Positions 43,603 to 53,824 of a stretch of DNA of 64,000 nucleotides are shown one piece after another. Position numbers and translations under genes: made by a program. The stretch comes from Saccharomyces paradoxus. Taxonomy: Eukaryota; Ascomycota; Saccharomycetes; Saccharomycetales; Saccharomycetaceae. Each line of letters opens with the position of its first letter. The stretch's first letter is position 1. Location: assembly GCF_002079055.1 (NCBI RefSeq), contig NC_047499.1:682001-746000 (forward strand), written 5' to 3'. The notes below the pieces were generated by a model. The model ran no database searches. It was not told the origin of the DNA and worked only from the letters and a program-made list of their open reading frames with translations.

Positions 43603-46600
43603 ATGTCCCTGAGTTCCTGGAGGCAATTCCAGCTTTTTGAGAATATCCCCATAAGAGATCCTAATTTTGGGGGCGATTCCCTATTATACTCGGACCCAAC
43701 ACTTTGTGCAGCTGCAATAGTGGATTCTCAAACTTTAATCATAGCTGTGAATTCAAACATTATCAAAGTAGTCAAACTAAACCAGTCGCAAGTAATACAC
43801 GAATTTCAATCTTTTCCTCATGACTTTCAAATCACTTTCCTCAAAGTCATTAACGGTGAATTTCTAGTAGCGCTGGCAGAATCCATTGGTAAACCTTCCT
43901 TAATAAGAGTATATAAACTAGAGAAATTGCCAAACAGAGAACAAGTATACCATTCCCAAGTTGAGTTGAAAAACGGTAACAATACTTACCCTATCTCAGT
44001 TGTCTCCATATCAAATGACCTTTCGTGTATTGTGGTTGGATTTATCAATGGGAAAATCATCCTTATTAGAGGTGACATTTCAAGAGATAGAGGATCCCAA
44101 CAAAGGATTATATATGAAGATCCGAGTAAAGAACCCATAACAGCGTTATTCCTTAATAATGACGCAACGGCTTGTTTTGCCGCTACGACTTCAAGAATCC
44201 TTTTATTTAACACAACCGGTAGAAATAGAGGCCATCCAAGTTTGGTTTTGAATCCCAAAAACGGACTAGACCTGAACTGCGGAGCTTTTAATCTAGCAAC
44301 AAACGAATTTATATGTTGTTTAAGCAACTTTATTGAGTTTTTCAATTCTAGTGGAAAAAAGCATCAATTCGCGTTTGATCTCTCGCTGAGGAAGAGAATA
44401 TTTTGTGTAGACAAAGACCATATTTTAGTTGTCACTGAGGAAACAGGTGCGCCAACCACATCCATAAGTGTTAATGAACTGTCACCCACAATAATAAACC
44501 GAATATTTATCATTGATGCTAAAAATAAAATCATTTCTTTAAATTTTGTTGTCTCCAGTGCAATCATCGACATTTTTTCCACCTCTCAAAACGGTAAAAA
44601 TATCACTTATCTGTTGACTTCTGAAGGAGTAATGCATAGGATAACGACGAAATCTTTAGAAAATCAGATTAGCATCATCATCCAGAAGGAACTATATCCA
44701 TTTGCTTTACAATTAGCGAAACAACATTCATTACCATCCCTGGATGTTCAAGAAATTCACAAAAAATATGGTGATTATCTCTTCAAAAAGGGTCTGAAGA
44801 AGGAGGCAACAGACCAGTATATACAGTGTTTGGACGTTGTGGAAACTAGTGAAATCATTTCAAAATTTGGGGTCAAGGAAGTTCCTGATCCAGAGAGTAT
44901 GAGAAACTTGGCCGATTACCTATGGTCTTTGGTCAAGAATTCTATTTCTCAACGCGATCACATTACCCTATTGTTAATTGTTTTAATAAAATTGAAGGAT
45001 GTTGAAGGAATTAATAGTTTTATCCAGCATTTTGATAGGAATGGCATATGGAATGAAGATATTGTGATGGATGATATGGACGATGTGTCATTTTTTTATA
45101 CAGATAACGATTTTTTTGATTTGGATTTAATCTTAGAGCTTATGAAAGAGTCTGATTTTAAGCGTCTTTCATACAGGCTTGCGAAGAAGTATTCAAAGGA
45201 TTCGCTAACTATAGTGGATATTTTATTGAATCTGTTGCATAACCCTATAAAAGCCATAAAATACATAAAAAGTTTACCAATTGATGAAACCCTAAGATGC
45301 CTTGTGACGTATTCGAAAAAATTACTAGAAGAATCACCCAATGAAACTAATGCTTTACTGATCGAAGTGTTTACAGGGAAGTTCAAACCATCCACTTTTG
45401 AAGTAGAACTGGACCGTAGAGATACCACAGGCGATTTTTCCGAAAATATTAAAACTGTATTTTACAGTTACAAAACATTCTTCAACTACATGAACTCGAA
45501 CGTCAAATCAGACGCAATGAGTGAGTCTTCAGAGGCGTCCCACGAACATGAAGAGCCTACTTACCATCCGCCAAAGCCATCCATTGTTTTCAGTTCATTT
45601 GTTTCAAAACCTTTTGAATTTGTTGTTTTCTTAGAAGCCTGCTTGGCATGCTACCAGCAGTATGAGGGTTTTGATGAAGATAGACAGGTCATTTTAACTA
45701 CTTTATACGACTTATACCTAAATTTGGCGCAAGATGATGTGCCCGAACGCGTAGATGACTGGCGTTCAAAAGCGGCTGGCGTACTGCGTGAGAGCAACAA
45801 GTTGGTGTATTCTGCCGTTCATAATACTACCGGGAAAAAGGTAGATAATTCAATAATGCTGTTGATCTCCCATATGGATCAAAGTAATGTTTCAGCAAAA
45901 GATAAAACCACAATTGACATAGCATCATTTGCCAATGATAACCCCGAAATGGATTTGCTAAGTACATTTAGGGCTATGACGTTAAACGAAGAACCAAGTA
46001 CATGCCTCAAATTTCTAGAAAGATATGGGGCAGAAGAACCCAAGCTTTTACAAGTGGCACTGAGCTACTTTGTTTCAAATAAACTCATCTTCAAAGAGAT
46101 GGGGGGTGATGAAGTGCTGAAAGAAAAAGTGTTAAGGCCAATTATAGATGAGGAAAGGATGTCACTGCTCGATATAATCAAAGCACTTTCTCGTACAAAT
46201 GTGGCCCACTTTGGGCTGATACAAGACATCATTATTGATCATGTTAAAACCGAAGATATAGAAATTAAAAGAAACGAAAAACTAATTGAATCTTACGATA
46301 AAGAGCTGAAGGAGAAAAAACAGAAATTGAAGAATACCATTAACTCTGACCAACCTATCCATGTACCCCTGAAGAATCAAACATGTTTCATGTGCAGTTT
46401 GCCGTTAGACGTTCCTGTGGTGTTTTTCAAGTGTGGCCACATATACCACCAACATTGTCTAAATGAAGAAGAAGACGCTTTAGAGAATGAAAGGAAGCTC
46501 TTTAAATGCCCCAAATGCTTGGTGGAGTTAGAGACATCCAACAAACTTTTTGAAGCTCAACACGAAGTAGTTGAGAAGAAAGATCTTTTGGATTTTGCAT

Positions 46601-46692
46601 TAAACGGTGAAGAAGGCAGTAAAGACCGCTTCAAAGTCATAACAGAGTTTTTGGGTAGAGGCGCCATCAGCTATTCTGACATCACTATTTAA
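43603..46692 (+). CDS. PEP5: Pep5/Vps11, HOPS and CORVET core subunit
   Basis: This 1029-residue protein is a core subunit of the HOPS and CORVET tethering complexes on vacuole and endosome membranes. The first 350 residues form a beta-propeller-like region; the middle is helical with clathrin-repeat character (about 350-880). A coiled coil near 885-915 precedes a C-terminal RING-H2 finger (about 928-980) with Cys/His ligands in [13 protein letters not shown] and CPKC. Length is the same as I recall for S. cerevisiae. It lies upstream of FUS2 with about 300 bp between. Confidence 0.97.
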   Translation: MSLSSWRQFQLFENIPIRDPNFGGDSLLYSDPTLCAAAIVDSQTLIIAVNSNIIKVVKLNQSQVIHEFQSFPHDFQITFLKVINGEFLVALAESIGKPSLIRVYKLEKLPNREQVYHSQVELKNGNNTYPISVVSISNDLSCIVVGFINGKIILIRGDISRDRGSQQRIIYEDPSKEPITALFLNNDATACFAATTSRILLFNTTGRNRGHPSLVLNPKNGLDLNCGAFNLATNEFICCLSNFIEFFNSSGKKHQFAFDLSLRKRIFCVDKDHILVVTEETGAPTTSISVNELSPTIINRIFIIDAKNKIISLNFVVSSAIIDIFSTSQNGKNITYLLTSEGVMHRITTKSLENQISIIIQKELYPFALQLAKQHSLPSLDVQEIHKKYGDYLFKKGLKKEATDQYIQCLDVVETSEIISKFGVKEVPDPESMRNLADYLWSLVKNSISQRDHITLLLIVLIKLKDVEGINSFIQHFDRNGIWNEDIVMDDMDDVSFFYTDNDFFDLDLILELMKESDFKRLSYRLAKKYSKDSLTIVDILLNLLHNPIKAIKYIKSLPIDETLRCLVTYSKKLLEESPNETNALLIEVFTGKFKPSTFEVELDRRDTTGDFSENIKTVFYSYKTFFNYMNSNVKSDAMSESSEASHEHEEPTYHPPKPSIVFSSFVSKPFEFVVFLEACLACYQQYEGFDEDRQVILTTLYDLYLNLAQDDVPERVDDWRSKAAGVLRESNKLVYSAVHNTTGKKVDNSIMLLISHMDQSNVSAKDKTTIDIASFANDNPEMDLLSTFRAMTLNEEPSTCLKFLERYGAEEPKLLQVALSYFVSNKLIFKEMGGDEVLKEKVLRPIIDEERMSLLDIIKALSRTNVAHFGLIQDIIIDHVKTEDIEIKRNEKLIESYDKELKEKKQKLKNTINSDQPIHVPLKNQTCFMCSLPLDVPVVFFKCGHIYHQHCLNEEEDALENERKLFKCPKCLVELETSNKLFEAQHEVVEKKDLLDFALNGEEGSKDRFKVITEFLGRGAISYSDITI

Positions 46693-46762
46693 TGATGGAT
46701 CATAACGATCTATTGTCGCCGCCGCGTCACAAATGCGTCCCGAACTTGTCGCGAAGTATATC

Positions 46763-46769
46763 TGAAACA
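46763..46769 (+). promoter_or_regulatory. Pheromone response element (Ste12 site) upstream of FUS2
   Basis: TGAAACA is the exact Ste12 consensus and lies about 220 bp before the FUS2 ATG. FUS2 is known to be switched on by mating pheromone. Only one perfect copy is seen in this 297-bp promoter, with weaker look-alikes. Confidence 0.7.
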
Positions 46770-46989
46770 TAAATGTTACATATTGAACCGGCGCATGTTG
46801 GAAAAGACAAAGGTGAAGACGAAGTTGTATATTTAAGATAGACCCTTTATACATCCTTTTGAAAACATCATTAACGTGTGAACCACCTTTCGTTTCGTAA
46901 AGTCTCTCTTTGCATTGTGATACCAATCTTAAGGTTTCTTGTTTTAGTAACTTTATAGAAAGAAAGGACGAGAAAAAAAAACCCTTGCA

Positions 46990-49023
46990 ATGTTTAAGAC
47001 GTCATATAACTTGTACGATTTGAACTATCCGACAACAAATTCATTGACGCCAATAAGAGACTACAAAAATGACTTTTTCCATAAAAATGATGACAAATTA
47101 CCGGAAATAGTCAGGAACCCCACGAGAAAGTTATCCAAACACGAAAAGAAACTCGATGACAAAAAATTCACGAATAAACGACCAGCAAGTCTTGACTTGC
47201 ATTCCATAGTGGATAGCTTGAGTAACAAAAAAGTTTATTCTCCTATCAATACAGAGATATTTCAAAATGTCGTCAGACTGAATTTGAGTCCCCAGGTTCC
47301 TAGTTCTCCTCGCGAGGGGTGCAAGTTTTATAAAGTTGTACAGGACCTTTATCTCTCCGAAATAGAATACTACGATAATTTGTTAATTGCAAATAATGTA
47401 TACAGAAGAGCATTGAACATCGATCCAAGATTCAAGAATAAACTTGTCAAGCCCGATTCAAGTGACGAGTTGTTGCTTTTTGGAAACATTGACACCATTG
47501 CCTCAATCAGTAAAATACTGGTAACAACGATAAAAGAACTTCTTTTAGTCTGGCAACGTGGGAAAATGTTAGATACAAATGAATGGGAAAAAATATTCAC
47601 TAAAAGTGAGGTACAACAGCAACTATATTCAACTTTTGACATTTCAGAGGCTTTCGAGCAACATTTGCTAAGAATTAAATCTACTTACACAAGTTATTTC
47701 GTAAGCCACCAAAAACAAATGGAGTTATTCACTACATTAAGGATGAATAAAAATCATATTTTTAACAAGTGGTATGAATATTGCTTAAAACAGAGTGGAT
47801 GTATAAAATTAGAGGATATATTAAAAAGTCCGATGAGGAGACTGACTCAATGGATTGATATTTTGGAAACTTTGGAAAGCTGTTACGAAGATACACTTTC
47901 ACCACAGTTGGGCTCAAAACTAATCCCAACAAGGAGAAAATATTCTTTATTCTCCAATAAGCTAGAAACCGAAGTCTCTGAATATAAGAGTAACTCCATG
48001 TATAACTTCAGTTTAACCCCATCAGAGATTATACAAAGTTATGATGAAGACCAGTTTACGCATCTTTTAAAGCCTCCTGACAAGCAAAATAGAAATAAAT
48101 GTAATACCTTTCGACAAGAAGGTGATCCGGATAATATTAGAGCCCCTTCTCTCCTTTCTGGCTCTTCGAGTTACTACTCAGATGTATCAGGTCTAGAAAT
48201 TGTTACTAATACTTCAACTTCCTCAGCTGAGAAAATATTTTCAACAATGGATGAAGAAACAGAATTTTTTACATTGGCTGACCATATTAGTAAATTCAAA
48301 AAAGTAATGAAAAGTTTGCTAGAATTAGAAAAGAATTTATTGAAAAATAATTTGTCAGGCATTATTGATTCCAGTTTAAAAAGGATAAATGCATGGAAAA
48401 AGGTGATTGAGTGCGAACGCCCTTCTGGTGCCTTCTTTGAACACGATAACTTAATATCGACCATGTGTTCTTCATACATAGATAAACTACATGAACAGAA
48501 AAATCAGGTGACAATTTTGAAGCTTACAGAGCTTGAAACTGGTGTAATGAATCCACTTGCAAGAATCATAGCCCATTGCAATACCGTTAAAAGTAAACTG
48601 AAGGATTTACAAGCTTTGAAGAAAGATTACATGTTATTTTTACAAGAAAAAAAAGCAAATTTGCGGGATGTAAAACGTGACTTGTTGGGAATGCATTTCC
48701 AAAACCTACAAAACCAAATGAAAAGAGAGCTGCCGGTTTTCATTACTTTGATCCATAATACTGTCGAACGTATTTTGTTAAACTATAACAAAATCTTCCT
48801 AAAATATTTGGAAATTATTGCTGGTGGGAAAAAATACTTGCAAAAGGATCTTGAGAACATGTCTTTCAATGATTCTATAGGTACAGGCCAAATTAAAAAT
48901 CTTGATATTTTGCAGTGCTATTCTAAATCACGATACATGACGAAACGCATGGTAAGAAAAGATTGGCCTTTCCCTGGAGACCCTAGTGGAAGCCGTATTG
49001 TCAGAAAACTTTTCGAACTTTAG
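46990..49023 (+). CDS. FUS2: Fus2, cell-fusion protein of mating
   Basis: This 677-residue protein acts with Rvs161 at the shmoo tip to help mating cells fuse, and it binds Cdc42. Residues about 110-330 carry a Dbl-homology-like (RhoGEF-type) region (YKVVQDLYLSEIEYYDNLL, then SPMRRLTQWIDIL). The C-terminal half is helical and pairs with the Rvs161 BAR protein to form an amphiphysin-like unit. Length is the same as S. cerevisiae Fus2 as I recall. The promoter carries a Ste12 element, agreeing with pheromone induction. Confidence 0.95.
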   Translation: MFKTSYNLYDLNYPTTNSLTPIRDYKNDFFHKNDDKLPEIVRNPTRKLSKHEKKLDDKKFTNKRPASLDLHSIVDSLSNKKVYSPINTEIFQNVVRLNLSPQVPSSPREGCKFYKVVQDLYLSEIEYYDNLLIANNVYRRALNIDPRFKNKLVKPDSSDELLLFGNIDTIASISKILVTTIKELLLVWQRGKMLDTNEWEKIFTKSEVQQQLYSTFDISEAFEQHLLRIKSTYTSYFVSHQKQMELFTTLRMNKNHIFNKWYEYCLKQSGCIKLEDILKSPMRRLTQWIDILETLESCYEDTLSPQLGSKLIPTRRKYSLFSNKLETEVSEYKSNSMYNFSLTPSEIIQSYDEDQFTHLLKPPDKQNRNKCNTFRQEGDPDNIRAPSLLSGSSSYYSDVSGLEIVTNTSTSSAEKIFSTMDEETEFFTLADHISKFKKVMKSLLELEKNLLKNNLSGIIDSSLKRINAWKKVIECERPSGAFFEHDNLISTMCSSYIDKLHEQKNQVTILKLTELETGVMNPLARIIAHCNTVKSKLKDLQALKKDYMLFLQEKKANLRDVKRDLLGMHFQNLQNQMKRELPVFITLIHNTVERILLNYNKIFLKYLEIIAGGKKYLQKDLENMSFNDSIGTGQIKNLDILQCYSKSRYMTKRMVRKDWPFPGDPSGSRIVRKLFEL

Positions 49024-49246
49024 CAAAAAATATATTGAGCTTAATAGTTTATATAATGCTATCTTTTTTAATGAAGTATCGTTAATGCGCTGCAGTGGCA
49101 TACATAGTGAATTATAGCTTTCTATAACTTGTTTACTGGCGCGAAGGGGAAAGAAAATTTTAGTCTAAGCTATTCATGAAAAGTTTAAAACGAAATTTAA
49201 GAAGAGACAAGTAAATAGAGAAGGCCCAACTGAGGGTGAAAGCATT

Positions 49247-49927
49247 ATGGCTGATATCAGTAAATATATTCCTATGGTTGATGCTATTTTAAGTGCATCC
49301 AACCCTGATGAAATAAGTCCAAAAAGAGTGAGGAAAGCCCTGCAGGTTCTCTTTTCAGTTGATTTGGATTCTCAAAGGAAAGCAGTCAATGAATTGATTC
49401 TTGAGAGGTTCAGTGATATACAAGAAAATCCAAGAGTTTTGATCCCAAAGAACGACCTCATTAACCGAGATCAAGAACTAGCTTTGAGGTTACAAAAGGA
49501 AGGGGAAAGACCTCTGAGGTCGATGAGAAAAAAGAAAAGTAAAAGTGAAGGTAAACCGAAACGGAAGAAGCGGAAGAATGAAAGTCCTGATTCTAACAGC
49601 ATTTCCGTCCGTAAAGTCCTTTTGTCAACCCCTTTACAAGAGTTTCTCGGATCTGAAGAATTGCCACGAACACAAGTCGTGAAGATGATATGGCAATATA
49701 TCAAGGAGCACAATCTTCAAAACCCAAACGATCGTAGAGAAATTCTATGCGATGAGAAGATGGAACCAATTTTTGGTAAAAAAATGACAATGTTCTCAAT
49801 GAATAAACTCTTAACGAAGCACTTGTTTAATCCTGATGAAATTGTGAAGAATGAAGAGGAGCAAAAACAAATACCCAAAAAAGAAGTCAAATCGGAAGAT
49901 GAATCTTTTCCTATTTCAAGCGGCTGA
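49247..49927 (+). CDS. TRI1: Tri1, SWIB-domain protein
   Basis: This 226-residue protein has an N-terminal DEK-C-like helical region (about 1-60), a Lys/Arg-rich nuclear-localisation-like stretch (KKKSKSEGKPKRKKRKNE, near 87-104), and a SWIB/MDM2 domain at about 118-197 (LSTPLQEFLGSEELPRTQVV, then IWQYIKEHNLQNPNDRR). It is related to Uaf30, a subunit of the Pol I upstream activating factor. Its own role is poorly known. The ATG at 49247 starts MADISKYIPMVDAILS. Confidence 0.93.
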   Translation: MADISKYIPMVDAILSASNPDEISPKRVRKALQVLFSVDLDSQRKAVNELILERFSDIQENPRVLIPKNDLINRDQELALRLQKEGERPLRSMRKKKSKSEGKPKRKKRKNESPDSNSISVRKVLLSTPLQEFLGSEELPRTQVVKMIWQYIKEHNLQNPNDRREILCDEKMEPIFGKKMTMFSMNKLLTKHLFNPDEIVKNEEEQKQIPKKEVKSEDESFPISSG

Positions 49928-50333
49928 TCTTACCGGTAATACTTATATAACTTTAATAATGCATTTTTCCCTCTTTGATGACATGTACCAAACACGCTAC
50001 TCTTGTAATATTATACTTGAAACAGGTAAATTAACTATCAATGTAGCATTAAAATAATAAATAATTTTCGCTTTACGACGTCAAAGAATTAATATGGCGA
50101 TTCATATGAGTAATTTTGTCTAAATCTGACGACATCGATTAATGGCATATTTTTTATTTTTTTCACCTGGAAAAAAACAATCTAAAAAATGACAACAGCA
50201 TTAACCACCTACAAAAGCAATTACAACAATCGAAGAGAGCTAGATTAATTTCATGACAACGCAATAATCCACGTTGTTCAAATATTTTAGGGTATTGCTC
50301 CTTGCTTATCGAAGGAACTATCAATTCCTAATA
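49928..50333. promoter_or_regulatory. TRI1-RNH1 intergenic region
   Basis: These 406 bp hold the TRI1 3' end and the RNH1 promoter and leader. A four-codon uORF (50253-50267) and an in-frame near-cognate TTG (50274) precede the RNH1 ATG. A T-run lies at 50152-50163. Confidence 0.55.
50253..50267 (+). other. Short upstream ORF in the RNH1 leader
   Basis: ATG ACA ACG CAA TAA encodes MTTQ and stops 66 nt before the RNH1 ATG, in the same frame. Whether it lies in the mRNA depends on the transcription start, which the sequence does not show. Confidence 0.4.
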
Positions 50334-51383
50334 ATGGCAAGACAGGGAGGGTTCTACGCCGTTCGAAAGGGCAGGGAAACTGGGATCTTCAATACATGGA
50401 AAGAATGCAAAAACCAGGTGGATGGTTATGGTGGTGCAATTTATAAAAAATTTAACAATTATGAGCAAGCCAAGTCTTTCCTAGGCCATTCAAATGATAT
50501 ATCTAACTACAGAAGTTCGGCGCATACCGGAGGCCAAATTGGTAAGCCTCATACCACTCAAAAGCGAGTTCAGGTGAAGAATCTGCCCCCTTCTTATTAT
50601 TCCTCATTGGCATCGTCATCCGCATATTCGCCTTCACGCTCTGGTAATAAAAACACCTTTTATTCAGTAAAGAGTAACGTTCCCAATGTCGAAAGCAAAA
50701 TCTTCAATAATTGGAAAGACTGCCAAGCCTATGTCAAGCATAAAAGAGGTATAACGTTCAAAAAGTTTGAAGATGAATCAGCTGCGGAAAACTTCATAAA
50801 CGGAGTCAGTGCGCATGATTACAAGCTTATGAATGTACCGAAGGACATTTTTGAATCTAAGTATAAGCTTTCTGGCAATACCATATATGACAGGTCAATG
50901 AACGTTTATTGTGATGGTTCAAGCTTCGGTAACGGCACGTCATCTTCAAGGGCAGGCTATGGTGCATATTTTGAAGGAGCACCTGAGGAAAACATTTCTG
51001 AACCCTTATTGTCGGGAGCCCAAACTAATAATAGAGCTGAAATCGAAGCAGTTTCAGAAGCCTTAAAGAAAATTTGGGACAATTTAACAAATGGAAAGGA
51101 CAAAGTAAATTATCAAATCAAAACTGATTCAGAGTACGTAGCCAAGTTATTAAACGACAGGTACACGACGTATGATAATAAGAAACTGGAAGGTCTGCCC
51201 AATTCTGATTTAATTGTTCCTTTAGTACAGAGATTTGTTAAAGTTAAAAAGTACTATGAGTTGAATGAAGAATGCTTCAAAAATAATGGTAAATTTCAGA
51301 TTGAATGGGTAAAAGGTCACGACGGTGATCCAGGGAATGAAATGGCAGATCTTCTGGCGAAAAAAGGTGCATCCAGGCGATAA
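50334..51383 (+). CDS. RNH1: RNase H1
   Basis: This 349-residue enzyme cuts the RNA of RNA:DNA hybrids. Two hybrid-binding domains are present, at about 7-50 (FYAVRKGRETGIFNTW) and 109-156 (FYSVKS, IFNNWKDCQAYV), as in yeast; human RNase H1 has one. The RNase H domain spans about 190-348 with the acidic quartet Asp194 (CDGSS), Glu236 (NNRAEIE), Asp265 (TDSEY) and Asp339 (NEMADLLA). The ATG at 50334 gives the known start MARQG. The frame stays open for 20 codons upstream to a TTG, giving a basic, hydrophobic extension discussed as a finding. Confidence 0.97.
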   Translation: MARQGGFYAVRKGRETGIFNTWKECKNQVDGYGGAIYKKFNNYEQAKSFLGHSNDISNYRSSAHTGGQIGKPHTTQKRVQVKNLPPSYYSSLASSSAYSPSRSGNKNTFYSVKSNVPNVESKIFNNWKDCQAYVKHKRGITFKKFEDESAAENFINGVSAHDYKLMNVPKDIFESKYKLSGNTIYDRSMNVYCDGSSFGNGTSSSRAGYGAYFEGAPEENISEPLLSGAQTNNRAEIEAVSEALKKIWDNLTNGKDKVNYQIKTDSEYVAKLLNDRYTTYDNKKLEGLPNSDLIVPLVQRFVKVKKYYELNEECFKNNGKFQIEWVKGHDGDPGNEMADLLAKKGASRR

Positions 51384-51597
51384 TGTTTCTTTCTGTCTGG
51401 TTTCTTGAGCTTGTTGTGACTGTAATACAAATATATATGTATATATATCTTATATCTGTAGCATAAATACACATACATCAGCTACTTGGTTTTTTTAACT
51501 TACCTGATAACTGTCTATAAACGTGTTACTGTATTATTTGCCTGAAACCTCGTCCACAGTTAATTGCTTTTGTTTATTTATTACTTTTTTTGCACAA

Positions 51598-52815
51598 CTA
51601 TTTGATTTCAGTTCCAGCTAAACGTTCAGCAAGATCATCTACTTGCACTTCTAGAAGTTCTTTTTCAAGCTTTTCCGTTTCAATTTCTTCGAGTTTTTCA
51701 TCTTCGTCCTCGTCTTCCTCGTCTTCCTCATCTTCACTATCGACCTCTTCAAAATCATCAACCTCCAAATCATCAAATTTGCTTAGAAGCAGATCGAGAG
51801 CATCGGAATCTTCATCTAATCTATTACCATTGATTTCTAATTTTTCTAATTCAGGTAAGTTTCCTCTTTCCATAGCAGGTAAGAAAGATGCTTCAATGGT
51901 TTCTTGAGCCATTTCATTATATTCGAATTTCAAGACATGTAAATTGGAGAATTTGACTTCGGTGAATACTTTGAAGACTTCATCTGAACCAGCAGTTTTC
52001 AAAAGACAGTCGTTCAAATTCAATTCATATAAACTGTCCTTCCAAGTAGGTAAGGCCTTAGCAAGGATCAAAGAGGCATGCTTTGTGAAAGTGTTGTCTT
52101 GAAGATCCAAGATTTCTAAATTTTTCAAGTACTGTAAACCGTAATGAATTAGTGTAGCAACACCTTTAGGCCTGATACCGTTTTGATATAGCTTTACAAC
52201 TTTCAGGCCTTCGGAGTGACTTTTCAACCCCAGGGCCAAGTACACTGCGGAACCATTCTCTAATCTATTTCTCCCACAAATAAAAGTTTCCAAGAATGAT
52301 TTAGAAGCGGCTTTCTTGTTTTGAGCAAGATGAAATAGGGCCTTACCAATCCTTTCACCAGCAAAGGGGCCCATACCGTTGTTACTCAAGATCAAATGTT
52401 TAATATTCACAGCATGTGCAATGTAATCTTCTAGTAACTCGATTGTTCTTAGCCCAAAGGCATTATCGGAAAGGTTCACAATCTCCAAGCTAGGACATTT
52501 CAATAGAACAGGCAACAGAAACTTTAACGAATCGACGACTTCGTCAACTAATCTCGAAGTGTATAGATCGGCAAAATTTACTTCAACCAAAGAGTCTCTG
52601 ACCTGAGTATTTTCAGCGATACATTTAGCTAATGCTTCCGACGCTTCAGTACCAATGGTATTACCTGAAAAGTCTAATTTGGTGCAGATTTTCAAAGCAG
52701 CCAGTTCTTGCAAGTATGGCTTGATATCGTCACTGGTGGTTAGCTTGAGTGCCTTCCCAGAAATGGAGTAAACCTGGTCTTCCTCATGTTGGGGAACGAA
52801 GTGCAAAGTAGCCAT
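51598..52815 (-). CDS. RNA1: Rna1, Ran GTPase-activating protein
   Basis: This 405-residue protein stimulates GTP hydrolysis by Ran (Gsp1) in the cytoplasm and so powers nuclear transport direction. It is built of leucine-rich repeats visible through most of its length (LEIVNLSDNAFGLR, LKVVKLYQNGIRPKG, LEILDLQDNTFT). The acidic C-terminal tail (about residues 350-375) is typical of RanGAP. Arg88 in LYTSRLVDE is the equivalent of the conserved arginine loop. The frame is open to a GTG eight codons upstream, but the ATG at 52815 gives MATLHFVPQHEE, the known start. Confidence 0.97.
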   Translation of the reverse strand: MATLHFVPQHEEDQVYSISGKALKLTTSDDIKPYLQELAALKICTKLDFSGNTIGTEASEALAKCIAENTQVRDSLVEVNFADLYTSRLVDEVVDSLKFLLPVLLKCPSLEIVNLSDNAFGLRTIELLEDYIAHAVNIKHLILSNNGMGPFAGERIGKALFHLAQNKKAASKSFLETFICGRNRLENGSAVYLALGLKSHSEGLKVVKLYQNGIRPKGVATLIHYGLQYLKNLEILDLQDNTFTKHASLILAKALPTWKDSLYELNLNDCLLKTAGSDEVFKVFTEVKFSNLHVLKFEYNEMAQETIEASFLPAMERGNLPELEKLEINGNRLDEDSDALDLLLSKFDDLEVDDFEEVDSEDEEDEEDEDEDEKLEEIETEKLEKELLEVQVDDLAERLAGTEIK

Positions 52816-53052
52816 CACTAAAAATTTGTTTTGAGACACAGCCTGGTGAGCGTCCTATATCCATCTTTTACAATAATATATTACTTTTCATCATCAATGC
52901 CCTCGTAATAAAAATTTTCCATTAATCGTCCCACAACGTTCAAGATGACATCATTTCCAAGACCAAAACTAAGAGCTTTGAAACAAGAATAGTGTTTCAC
53001 ATTGGTAATCAACACGATAACAAGTAAAGACTTAAAGACCTTATAGACCATT

Positions 53053-53526
53053 ATGAACAGTGGAGGTAAGAGCGTTTCGAACAAAAACTCAGCGGGCTCG
53101 GTAACGGAGGTTGGCCCGGGCTCAACACAGGAGGAGACCCCTAGAGATGTCCGTCTTTTGCACCTGCTCCTCGCATCACAGTCAATTCACCAATATGAAG
53201 ACCAGGTGCCGCTACAATTGATGAATTTTGCACACAGATACACACAAGGCGTTCTTAAGGATGCGTTGGTTTACAACGACTACGCTGGCAGTGGGAATTC
53301 TGCTGGCGGTGGGTTAGGCGTAGAAGATATACGGCTTGCCATTGCTGCGAGAACCCAATATCAGTTCAAACCTACGGCACCCAAGGAGCTTATGTTACAG
53401 TTAGCCGCAGAGAGGAACAAGAAAGCGCTACCCCAAGTGATGGGTACGTGGGGTGTCAGGCTTCCGCCGGAAAAATACTGTCTCACAGCGAAGGAGTGGG
53501 ACCTTGAGGATCCAAAGTCTATGTGA
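53053..53526 (+). CDS. TAF9: Taf9, TFIID and SAGA histone-fold subunit
   Basis: This 157-residue protein is the H3-like histone-fold partner of Taf6 and is shared between TFIID and SAGA. The fold covers about residues 30-120 (DVRLLHLLLASQSIHQYED, LMNFAHRYTQGVLKDA, DIRLAIAART). The C-terminal part holds the conserved PPEKYCLTAKEWDLEDP. The first 28 residues are polar and probably flexible. It diverges from RNA1 with 237 bp between the starts. Confidence 0.97.
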   Translation: MNSGGKSVSNKNSAGSVTEVGPGSTQEETPRDVRLLHLLLASQSIHQYEDQVPLQLMNFAHRYTQGVLKDALVYNDYAGSGNSAGGGLGVEDIRLAIAARTQYQFKPTAPKELMLQLAAERNKKALPQVMGTWGVRLPPEKYCLTAKEWDLEDPKSM

Positions 53527-53824
53527 AAACATTGCTTATATATCGTAATATATTGATTCGAGCTCGTCCAGAGGTGTAATGTAGAATGCATAATAAAATA
53601 ATATACTTTAAATAATGCGCTAGTCGTGTATCGTGATTATGTTATTTCTGGTGTTCTTTTTCCTGTCCTTTCCTATATGGCAACTTAGAGAAATGAGATC
53701 TACAGGATAATGCGGTTACGAAAGAGCCCTTAAACATCTCAATTCGTGTTCTTAAGAGCACGTTTCCCACTGTGTTGGCTATTAGAACGTAAAAAGGAAA
53801 AACTAAAAAGTTGAAATTCTAATC

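Noticed and set aside
26865-53526. UBP8, TAF7 and TAF9 as a SAGA/TFIID gene cluster
   Set aside because: They are spread over 26 kb among unrelated genes on both strands; co-location is most simply chance.
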